The notes beneath the pieces are model-generated. The model did no database searches, was not told the DNA's origin, and was given only the letters and a program-made list of their open reading frames with translations. Of a stretch of DNA of 64,000 bases, positions 25,179 to 31,607 are shown in pieces. Origin of the DNA: Salininema proteolyticum (GTDB lineage: Bacteria; Actinomycetota; Actinomycetes; Mycobacteriales; Micromonosporaceae); assembly GCF_042685645.1 (NCBI RefSeq), contig NZ_JBHUNX010000001.1, positions 3,658,001 to 3,722,000 on the forward strand. Reading direction: 5' to 3'. The first letter of the stretch is position 1; every line of letters begins with the position of its first letter. The position numbers were made by a program, and so were the translations under genes.

Positions 25179-26096
25179 ATGGATCCCTTGAGCGACTTCC
25201 TGCGCGGCATCCGCTCCGACGGAGCGACCCTCTGCCGGGCCGCGCTGCCGCCGCCGTGGTCGATCGAGCTGACGACCCCCGCGCCGCTGCGGCTGGTCAC
25301 CGTCCTGCGGGGCGAGGCCGTACTCGTCCTGCACGACGGCACCACCGCCCCCATGGAGGCGGGGTGCAGCGCTATCGTCGCCACCGGAAAGCCGGTGCGC
25401 ATTGTGGACAGCCTCGAGTCCCTGGACGGGCCCGACTACGACCCCGAGTGCGAGACCTGGAACCGCCCCAGGGAGGACCTCGAGTCGATGGCCGAGTGCT
25501 GCCCGGACACGGCCGTGGTCGTGGCCGGCCACTACCAGGCCTCCGGGCGGGGCCACGAGACCCTCTTGAAGGCCCTGCCCCCGCTGATCGCCCAGAAGGA
25601 GCAGGAGGGCGCGCTGCCCGTCCTGAACTCCATTCTCGACCAGACGATCGCCGGAGGGGCCGGGGCCCAGGCCGTCGCCGACCGCTTCCTGGACTGGGGA
25701 CTGGTGTGCAACCTCCGCCAGTGGTTCGAGAGCCGGGGCGACCGTGCGCCCGGCTGGTTCCGCGGCATGCGGGACGAGGTCATCGCCCCCGCACTGGAAG
25801 CGGTACACTCGGACGTGGCGCATCCGTGGACCGTCACCGGCCTCGCGGAACGCGCCAAGGTCTCTCGGGCGCTGTTCGCCGACCGTTTCCGCACCGTCAT
25901 GGACCAGACGCCGCTGCGCTACGTCACGCAGATCCGCATGACGCGCGCCGAAGACCTGTTGAGGGGGACCGATCTGAGCGTCGGCGCCATAGCCCGCGAG
26001 GTGGGCTACGCCAACTCGTTCGCGTTCAGCAACGCCTTCAAGACGGCGCGCCACGTCAGCCCCTCAAAATACCGGACCACGGTAACAAGTGCATAA
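25179..26096 (+). CDS. AraC family regulator with cupin-type N-terminus
   Basis: 305 residues. The N-terminal 180 residues match the AraC-binding-like cupin of the type fused in PF12852 (PWSIELTTPAPLRLVTVLRG, VLHDGTTAPMEAGCSAIVAT). The C-terminal 100 residues carry two helix-turn-helix motifs (WTVTGLAERAKVSRALFADR, then LSVGAIAREVGYANSFAFSN), with KTARHVSPSKYR closing. Members of this group usually control a divergent oxidoreductase, as here. The ligand is unknown. Confidence 0.92.
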   Translation: MDPLSDFLRGIRSDGATLCRAALPPPWSIELTTPAPLRLVTVLRGEAVLVLHDGTTAPMEAGCSAIVATGKPVRIVDSLESLDGPDYDPECETWNRPREDLESMAECCPDTAVVVAGHYQASGRGHETLLKALPPLIAQKEQEGALPVLNSILDQTIAGGAGAQAVADRFLDWGLVCNLRQWFESRGDRAPGWFRGMRDEVIAPALEAVHSDVAHPWTVTGLAERAKVSRALFADRFRTVMDQTPLRYVTQIRMTRAEDLLRGTDLSVGAIAREVGYANSFAFSNAFKTARHVSPSKYRTTVTSA

Positions 26097-26254
26097 AATT
26101 TCGTCCTCGATTGCGTCGCACGTTTGGGCAAGAGCCTCGCGCGGGACACAATTGAGGCCGAGGATCCCCGTCCTCCGCCTGGGACACAAGGAAATAGAAC
26201 TCCTGTCCTAGATCCACGCCATTCCGAAGTGCAACTTCGCCAGAGGAAGTGTTC
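26097..26254 (+). other. Short gap before the surface protein gene
   Basis: About 160 bp, presumably the promoter of the LPXTG gene. Two further start options lie just inside it (GTG 26249); no regulatory motif is recognised. Confidence 0.3.
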
Positions 26255-27487
26255 ATGCCCAAGTCAGTTCTCCGACTGCTCTCCGGCACCGCGGCGGTAT
26301 CCGCCGGACTCCTGCTCGCCCCCTCCCCGGCGGCCGCCGACACCCTCTTTCCCGAAGGGTTCGGCGTCTGCACCGGCGACCGGTGCCCCGACGCCTACCC
26401 CGCGCTCCACGACGGGGACGAGAAGAAGGGCGAGGACGACGCCGGCTCTGAGGACGAGACGGACGGCGAGGAGGCGTGGGCCGACGACTCGGTCAACGTC
26501 TACGCCGGGGGTGACTTCACCGCCGACGGGGCGGCCGCGGCAGAGGGCCGCGTGGTCGTCGACGGTGACTTCACCGTGGAGGGCGACGGCGTCTACTCCG
26601 TCGGCACCGCCGAGAACGGATCCCACGTCGGCCCGGCTCCCGGATCCGACTACCTGGTCGTCGGCGGCGACCTGACCGTGGCCGAGAAGAAGCGCCTGTC
26701 GGCCGGCGAAGGCGAGGCCGCGGGCTCCGTCAGCTACGGCGGCGAGCTGGAGGCCGAAGAGGCCGAGAAGGACTCGGCCGAGTTCGTCCACGCCCCGGAC
26801 GCCGCCGGCGAGTTCAACGTGGACCTGGCCAGCATCGCCAAGTGCGCCACCGACGCCGCCACCGGCACCGTCGAGCGCGACGAGGACGGACGGGTCGTCT
26901 TCACCGGCAACGGCTACTCCCGCGTTCAGTACTTCACCGTCGACGCCGAACTGTCCCAGAAGGAGGCCGCGAGCCTGTCCTTCGAGCGGATACCCGCCGA
27001 CGCGACGGTGGTCGTCAACCACCTCGGCGACAGCGCCTCCTTCAACGTGGCCGGCGGAGACGAGAGCTGGGAGGGCCTGCGCGAGCGGCTGATGTGGAAC
27101 ATCCCGATGGCCACCGAGGTCGCGTTCCGCGGCGACGGGGAGTTCTTCGGCACCGTCCTGGTGGGCAACGCCGCGAGTACCTCTACCGTGTCGGTCCCGG
27201 GCCTGTCCGGGCGCTTCTACACCGCCGGAAACCTGGTCCACAAGGGCGAGGACGCCCAGTTCCATGCCTACCCGTTCGAGGGCGAGCTGCCCGGCTGCGG
27301 GATGATCCCCGCCGAGAACACCGCACTGGCCGAACAGGGCCACATCCAGCTGAGCGAGGAGGCCCAGGAGCGCCTTCCCAAGACCGGCGCGAGCATGCCG
27401 GTCTGGATCGCGGGCGGCATCGGCGCCGCACTCGTCGGCGGCATGGCGCTGTTCTTCTTCAACCGCGCACTGCGCCAGGACTCCTGA
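26255..27487 (+). CDS. Choice-of-anchor A family LPXTG surface protein
   Basis: 410 residues from ATG 26255 with AGAGGAAG upstream. A signal peptide (SAGLLLAPSPAAA) opens the protein. An acidic segment precedes a beta-rich domain of the choice-of-anchor A type: VNVYAGGDFTADGAAAAEGR, VVVDGDFTVEGDGVYSVG, DYLVVGGDLTV, and near the end GEFFGTVLVGNAASTSTVSV with GRFYTAGNLVHKG. The C-terminus has a sortase signal LPKTG (residues 374-378), a membrane helix and an RALRQ tail. It is exported and attached to peptidoglycan by a class E or similar sortase, not encoded here. It may be an adhesin or matrix protein. It is strongly acidic. Confidence 0.9.
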   Translation: MPKSVLRLLSGTAAVSAGLLLAPSPAAADTLFPEGFGVCTGDRCPDAYPALHDGDEKKGEDDAGSEDETDGEEAWADDSVNVYAGGDFTADGAAAAEGRVVVDGDFTVEGDGVYSVGTAENGSHVGPAPGSDYLVVGGDLTVAEKKRLSAGEGEAAGSVSYGGELEAEEAEKDSAEFVHAPDAAGEFNVDLASIAKCATDAATGTVERDEDGRVVFTGNGYSRVQYFTVDAELSQKEAASLSFERIPADATVVVNHLGDSASFNVAGGDESWEGLRERLMWNIPMATEVAFRGDGEFFGTVLVGNAASTSTVSVPGLSGRFYTAGNLVHKGEDAQFHAYPFEGELPGCGMIPAENTALAEQGHIQLSEEAQERLPKTGASMPVWIAGGIGAALVGGMALFFFNRALRQDS

Positions 27488-27523
27488 GCGCGCAGAGCCT
27501 TCTGATTCCCACGAGGCTTTGAA

Positions 27524-27552
27524 AAAGGGCCCCGGCTTCGCCGGGGCCCTTT
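27524..27552 (+). terminator. Terminator after the LPXTG gene
   Basis: A 13-bp perfect stem AAAGGGCCCCGGC / GCCGGGGCCCTTT with loop TTC. It is flanked by A- and T-runs, so it can act in both directions for the convergent cobalamin gene. Confidence 0.9.
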
Positions 27553-27632
27553 CGCGTGCGCGACGGTCGGTCGACCGGGAGCGGAATCACGGTCCCCGCC
27601 CGTTCGCGGGCCGCGACGCGTCCACCTGTCGA

Positions 27633-28211
27633 TCAGGACTGGTTCTCGCCGGGCTTCCACAGGACGTCGTTGCCGCCGTTGGCGGAGCGGGCCAGGACGA
27701 ACAGGAGGTCCGAGAGCCGGTTCATGTACTGCGCCGTCAAGTCGCTCGTCGTCTCCGGCTCCGCCTCCAGCTGTCCCCAGATGGAACGCTCGGCGCGGCG
27801 GCAGACCGTGCAGGCCTGGTGCAGGAGCGCGGCGAGCGGGTTGCCGCCGCGCAGGATGAACGACTTGAGCGGCTGCAGGTCGGCGTTCCACTCGTCGATG
27901 GCCGCCTCGAGGCGGCGGATGTAGGACTCCTGGACCCGCAGCGGCGGGTGCTTCGGGTTCTCCGCTATGGGAGTGGACAGGTCGGCGCCCACGTCGAAGA
28001 GGTCGTTCTGGACCTGGAGGAGCAGCTCGCGGTAGGGCTCGACGAGCTCGTCCGCCAGGGCGATCGCGACGCCGATCGCGGCGTTGGTCTCGTCCACGTC
28101 CGCGTAGGCGGTGATGCGCGGCGAGGTCTTGGGAACCCGGCTGAAGTCGCCCAGGGCGGTCTGGCCCCGGTCGCCGGTCTTGGTGTAGATCTTCGTGAGA
28201 TGAACGGACAT
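27633..28211 (-). CDS. PduO-type cob(I)alamin adenosyltransferase
   Basis: 192 residues. It transfers adenosyl from ATP to cob(I)alamin to form adenosylcobalamin. The ATP-binding N-terminus is KIYTKTGDRGQTALGDFSRV, followed by KTSPRITAYADVDETNAAIG; the C-terminal signature is HQACTVCRRAERSIWGQLEA and QYMNRLSDLLFVLAR. ATG 28211 was chosen because TAGACT lies 6 nt upstream (28218-28223), giving a leaderless transcript; GTG 28217 would fall inside that promoter. The same gene lies downstream of the atp operon in M. tuberculosis (Rv1314c), so the neighbourhood is partly conserved. Confidence 0.93.
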   Translation of the reverse strand: MSVHLTKIYTKTGDRGQTALGDFSRVPKTSPRITAYADVDETNAAIGVAIALADELVEPYRELLLQVQNDLFDVGADLSTPIAENPKHPPLRVQESYIRRLEAAIDEWNADLQPLKSFILRGGNPLAALLHQACTVCRRAERSIWGQLEAEPETTSDLTAQYMNRLSDLLFVLARSANGGNDVLWKPGENQS

Positions 28212-28217
28212 GCCCAC

Positions 28218-28223
28218 AGTCTA
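28218..28223 (-). promoter_or_regulatory. -10 element of a probably leaderless adenosyltransferase transcript
   Basis: TAGACT on the minus strand, 6 nt before the ATG at 28211. Confidence 0.5.
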
Positions 28224-28385
28224 GAGTCAATACGGGGACCAGTTGCCCCCGCATTCGGGAACTCGGTTAGTCTCATGTCGTGACTCCTCCCCGTGGTCAC
28301 CGCCACGGGGCTTCTGGCGTCCACGGCCGCATCGGGACCAACCCCCCGCCAAGGCCAAGCCCTGACCTGGAAGGACATCATAGTA

Positions 28386-29234
28386 ATGGGTAAAGTGACA
28401 ATCATCGGCTCCGGCCTCATGGGCTCGGGCATCGCGCAGGTCACCGCCGTCGCCGGTGACGAGGTGACGCTGGTGGACACCGACCCGGCCGCCCTCGCGC
28501 GCGCCGAGGACGCGATCGCGTCCTCCCTGGAGAGGTTCACCGCCAAGGAGAAGATCAGCGCCGAGGACGCCGCCGCGGCCCGGTCGCGCATCTCCACGAG
28601 CGAGAGCATGGACGCCGCCGCCGGCTCCGACATAGTCGTGGAGGCCGTCTTCGAGCGCCTCGACGTCAAGCAGGAGGTCTTCCGGAAGCTCTCCGAGATC
28701 GTCTCCCCCGATACCATCCTCGCGACCAACACCTCGGCCATCCCGATCACGGAGATCGCCGCCGCCGCGACCCACCCCGAGCGCGTAGTCGGCACCCACT
28801 TCTTCTCCCCCGTCCCCATGATGAAGCTCTGCGAGCTCGTCCGCGGGCACAAGACCAGCGACGAGGTCCTCGCCAAGGCCAAGGACTACGTCGAGCGGAT
28901 CGGCAAGACCTGCGTGGTCGTCAACCGCGACATCGCCGGCTTCGCCACCACCCGCCTCATCTGCGCCCTCGTCAACGAGGCCGCCCGCCTCGTCGAGGCC
29001 GGGGTCATCTCCGCCGAGGACGTCGACACCGCCTGCAAGCTGGGCTTCGGCCACGCCATGGGTCCGCTCGCGACGGCCGACCTGACCGGCATCGACGTGC
29101 TCGTTCACGCCACCGAGAACATCTACGAGGACACGCCCGAGGCGCAGTTCTACCCGCCGTCGCTCATGCGCCGCCTCCAGGCGTCGGGAGACTACGGCCG
29201 CAAGACCAAGCACGGGTTCTACGACTACGAGTGA
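28386..29234 (+). CDS. 3-hydroxyacyl-CoA (3-hydroxybutyryl-CoA) dehydrogenase
   Basis: 282 residues. The NAD-binding loop is IIGSGLMGSGIAQVTA, followed by the adenine-ribose acidic residue (VTLVDTD). The catalytic region holds Ser/His/Glu/Asn features in FSPVPMMKLCELVRG (preceded by VVGTHF) and the Asn-containing VVVNRDIAGFATTRLI. The C-terminal dimer domain has DTACKLGFGHAMGPLATADL. It oxidises short-chain 3-hydroxyacyl-CoA in fatty-acid or butyrate metabolism. The ATG at 28386 starts at the conserved MGKVTIIG; an upstream in-frame start at 28293 adds a tail unlike the family. Confidence 0.92.
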   Translation: MGKVTIIGSGLMGSGIAQVTAVAGDEVTLVDTDPAALARAEDAIASSLERFTAKEKISAEDAAAARSRISTSESMDAAAGSDIVVEAVFERLDVKQEVFRKLSEIVSPDTILATNTSAIPITEIAAAATHPERVVGTHFFSPVPMMKLCELVRGHKTSDEVLAKAKDYVERIGKTCVVVNRDIAGFATTRLICALVNEAARLVEAGVISAEDVDTACKLGFGHAMGPLATADLTGIDVLVHATENIYEDTPEAQFYPPSLMRRLQASGDYGRKTKHGFYDYE

Positions 29235-29241
29235 GTCCCGC

Positions 29242-29257
29242 CCCCGCCGAGGCGGGG
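29242..29257 (+). terminator. Short hairpin after the dehydrogenase gene
   Basis: CCCCGCC / GGCGGGG with a 2-nt loop, 8 bp past the stop. It is short and has no T-run, so its strength is doubtful. Confidence 0.4.
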
Positions 29258-29343
29258 AGGACCGGCTTGGGGGCGGGGAGGTGAAAGCCCTTCCGCCCCT
29301 TGGCCTCACGAAAATCAACGCGCCTTCATGCCGCGCGTACCGG

Positions 29344-29349
29344 TAGTAT
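29344..29349 (+). promoter_or_regulatory. -10 element of a probably leaderless DinB-family transcript
   Basis: TAGTAT lies 7 nt before the ATG at 29357. Confidence 0.5.
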
Positions 29350-29356
29350 CCCCGGT

Positions 29357-29896
29357 ATGACCTCAGAAAACGAACCCCAGCGTCCCGAACCTCCGATCCA
29401 GGCGCCCGAGTACGAGACCCTCCAGGGTTTCCTCGAGTTCCTGCGCGCCACGATCGCCTGGAAGTGCTCCGGGCTCACCGCCGAACAGGCGAACACCACG
29501 GCGGCGGCCTCCGACATGACCCTCGGCGGGATCCTCAAACACCTCGCCTGGGTGGAGGACAACTGGTTCGGCCAGTTCCTCCACGGTCAAGACCCGGCCC
29601 CCGAATGGGCCGGCGCCGACTGGAACGCCGATCCCGACTGGGAGTGGACCTCCGCGGCGTCCGAGGACCCCGAGGAGCTCCTGGCCCTCTGGAACGCCAA
29701 GGTCGACCAGTCCCGCCGCCTCACCGACCGGGCGATGTCCGACGGCGGGCTCGACCGGCTCGCCGACCGCGCCTGGTCCGACGGCAAGCGGGTGAGCCTG
29801 CGATGGATCCTCACCCACATGATCGAGGAGTACGCGCGCCATGCCGGCCACGCCGACCTCATCCGGGAGTCGGTCGACGGTCTCACCGGCGAGTAA
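29357..29896 (+). CDS. DinB/DUF664 family protein
   Basis: 179 residues forming a four-helix bundle of the DinB_2/DUF664 type. The three metal-binding histidines are visible: His in GGILKHLAWVEDNWF, and two in ILTHMIEEYARHAGHADLI. Members include mycothiol- or bacillithiol-dependent transferases in actinobacteria and firmicutes. The reaction of this one is unknown. The ATG at 29357 follows a -10 element closely, so the in-frame start at 29300 is not needed. It stands alone and converges on hadB. Confidence 0.85.
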   Translation: MTSENEPQRPEPPIQAPEYETLQGFLEFLRATIAWKCSGLTAEQANTTAAASDMTLGGILKHLAWVEDNWFGQFLHGQDPAPEWAGADWNADPDWEWTSAASEDPEELLALWNAKVDQSRRLTDRAMSDGGLDRLADRAWSDGKRVSLRWILTHMIEEYARHAGHADLIRESVDGLTGE

Positions 29897-29973
29897 GGCC
29901 GGCGGAAGTCAGGCCCGATCCGGGCGCGGCTGGAGCGGAGCGTGCGGATCCTCACGTGCCGAAGGCTCGCAGA

Positions 29974-30009
29974 AAGGGGGGCGGCGGATCGAAATCCGCC
30001 GCCCCCCTT
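29974..30009. terminator. Bidirectional terminator between the DinB gene and hadB
   Basis: A perfect 16-bp stem AAGGGGGGCGGCGGAT / ATCCGCCGCCCCCCTT with a 4-nt loop. Confidence 0.9.
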
Positions 30010-30027
30010 CGAAACTCGTGAAGCCCG

Positions 30028-30456
30028 TCAGCCCCTGGGAACGCAGGTGACCCGCGCGGGCGCGAGCACTCGGGCGCCCTGGCTGGTGGCGGTGACCGCC
30101 AGTTCCAGGCTCTCGGGCGAGACCTTGCGGACCTTCGCCTCGACGGTGACCTCGCCGCCCTTCTCGGCGTCGACGAGGACCGGCTTGGCGAAGCGGGCCG
30201 TCAGGGCGGAGACGTCCGCCTCGAGGCCGGCCTCGTCCCTCCACTCGGTGACCGCGCGGGCGGCCAGGCCCATGGTGAACATGCCGTGGGCGATGACGGT
30301 GGGCAGTCCCGCGGCGCGGGCGGCCTCCTCGTCGAGGTGGATCGGGTTGTGGTCCCCCGAGGCGTCCGCGTAGGCGCGCAGATCCTCTCGGGTGACGGAG
30401 AACTCGCGGGTCAGCACGGTCTGACCGGCCTCGAACCCGTCGAACGGATCGGTCAT
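30028..30456 (-). CDS. hadB: MaoC-like (3R)-hydroxyacyl-dehydratase, HadB type
   Basis: 142 residues with the hot-dog fold hydratase-2 motif YADASGDHNPIHLDEEAARA, including the catalytic Asp and His, then HGMFTMGLAARAV. In mycobacteria HadB is the catalytic subunit of the HadAB dehydratase of fatty-acid synthase II. Its ATG overlaps the TGA of hadA, so the subunits are translationally coupled. No hadC follows here. Whether the host makes mycolic acids cannot be told from this alone: rpmG-hadA-hadB gene order is also found in actinobacteria without mycolates. Confidence 0.88.
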   Translation of the reverse strand: MTDPFDGFEAGQTVLTREFSVTREDLRAYADASGDHNPIHLDEEAARAAGLPTVIAHGMFTMGLAARAVTEWRDEAGLEADVSALTARFAKPVLVDAEKGGEVTVEAKVRKVSPESLELAVTATSQGARVLAPARVTCVPRG

Positions 30457-30854
30457 GACTCGTCCCCTCCCACGAAGAGCACCATGGTGACGTCCGCGAT
30501 CGGCTCCCCCTCGGAGGTCGCGACGCGGGTCACGGCCGTGAGGAGGTCGTTCCCGGCGACGGTCTTGATCGACTCGATCCGGGGCGTGCAGGTCACGACG
30601 TCGCCGACGCGGGGCTGCCGGTGGAATCGGAACGTCTGCTCGCGGTGGAGGACCTTCGCGAAGTCCAGGCCGAGCTCCGGGTCGCGCACGAACCGGCCGA
30701 AGTCCGGCAGCGTCAGCGACACCAGGAAGGTCGGCGGCACGGAGGAGGTGTCGGCCAGGCCGAGGGAGCGGGTGAAGGCCGAAACGGCTTCAGGGGCGAT
30801 CTCCACCGGATCCGTCGCCGGCAGGGATCGCCCCGCAAAGTCAGTATTCAACAT
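30453..30854 (-). CDS. hadA: HadA-type FAS1-like dehydratase subunit (UPF0336)
   Basis: 133 residues. It has the N-terminal dehydratase-like hot-dog fold (MaoC_dehydrat_N): VPPTFLVSLTLPDFGRFVRD, LHREQTFRFHRQPRVGDVV. It lacks the catalytic YxxxxGDxNPIH motif that is present in hadB, so it is the substrate-binding partner of a heterodimer. It lies 19 bp downstream of rpmG, and its stop overlaps the hadB start. Confidence 0.85.
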   Translation of the reverse strand: MLNTDFAGRSLPATDPVEIAPEAVSAFTRSLGLADTSSVPPTFLVSLTLPDFGRFVRDPELGLDFAKVLHREQTFRFHRQPRVGDVVTCTPRIESIKTVAGNDLLTAVTRVATSEGEPIADVTMVLFVGGDES

Positions 30855-30873
30855 GTGAGGTGGAAGAACGCGT

Positions 30874-31041
30874 CTAGCGGGTCTCGCGGTGAGCGCGGTG
30901 CGTCCGGCACTTGGGGCAGAACTTCTTCAGCTCCAGGCGGTCCGGCGTGTTCCGGCGGTTCTTCTTGGTCACGTAGTTGCGGTCCTTGCACTCCACGCAG
31001 GCCATGGTGATTTTAGGACGGACGTCGGTAGCCTTAGCCAC
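30874..31041 (-). CDS. rpmG: 50S ribosomal protein L33
   Basis: 55 residues on the minus strand from a GTG at 31041 with GGAAGG upstream. The sequence runs ...ACVECKDRNYVTKKNRRN... with a second pair of cysteines in FCPKCRTHRAHRETR, so this is the zinc-binding (C+) form of L33. It heads the rpmG-hadA-hadB operon directly after tRNA-Met and tRNA-Thr, as in mycobacteria. Confidence 0.95.
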   Translation of the reverse strand: MAKATDVRPKITMACVECKDRNYVTKKNRRNTPDRLELKKFCPKCRTHRAHRETR

Positions 31042-31233
31042 GATGGGTGCCTTCCTCGTTCGGTGACTGCGGAGCAGTCTGTCGGACAGAACAAAAGCGG
31101 TGTTACAACACCTGATGCTCGCTCAAGGAGAGCGACCATACGAATTTACCACCGCGGTTTGAACGCGAACATCCACGATGGCCGAGGTCACGCTATCTAA
31201 CGGGGATCTCGGGACCGAACGGCCTTCGCGAAC

Positions 31234-31308
31234 TGGTAGCGATGGGCGGGATCGAACCGCCGACACAACGATTATGAGTCGTTTGCTCTACCACTGAGCT
31301 ACACCGCC
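31234..31308 (-). tRNA. tRNA-Met (anticodon CAU)
   Basis: Minus strand, acceptor GGCGGTG with CATCGCT, encoded ACCA end (31234-31237), D-arm AGCTCAGTGGTAGAGC, and anticodon stem AACGA/TCGTT around CTCATAA. The fully paired first position (allowing a wobble) and D-arm suggest the elongator form rather than the initiator. Confidence 0.95.
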
Positions 31309-31394
31309 GCACTGCTGAGCAGTCCATATCGCTGCCTCAAGGCAGTGTTATACGCCGCCCGTTCCACCGTCTGGCGGTTTAAGCGGCGTTCTCG

Positions 31395-31467
31395 AGCCCC
31401 AAAACGGAATCGAACCGTTGACCTTCTCCTTACCATGGAGACGCTCTGCCGACTGAGCTATTGGGGC
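31395..31467 (-). tRNA. tRNA-Thr (anticodon GGU)
   Basis: Minus strand, acceptor GCCCCAA / TTGGGGC, anticodon stem TCTCC/GGAGA enclosing ATGGTAA, T-arm GGTTCGATTCC. The 3' CCA is not encoded. It precedes tRNA-Met and rpmG as in other actinobacteria. Confidence 0.95.
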
Positions 31468-31607
31468 AGGTCCTCTTAGAGGCCCTGTCTCCGGGGCGTT
31501 GCCCCGCGACCTCATTAAGATTACACGATCCCGCACCGGGCCGAAAGCCGGGGTCCCGCATATGACCCAGGACGCATTCGCCGCCTTCCGGCGAATGTTC
31601 GCCCAGC

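Noticed and set aside
30028..31041. Evidence that the organism makes mycolic acids
   Set aside because: hadA and hadB next to rpmG resemble the mycobacterial operon, but hadC is missing and the pair also occurs in actinobacteria without mycolates.
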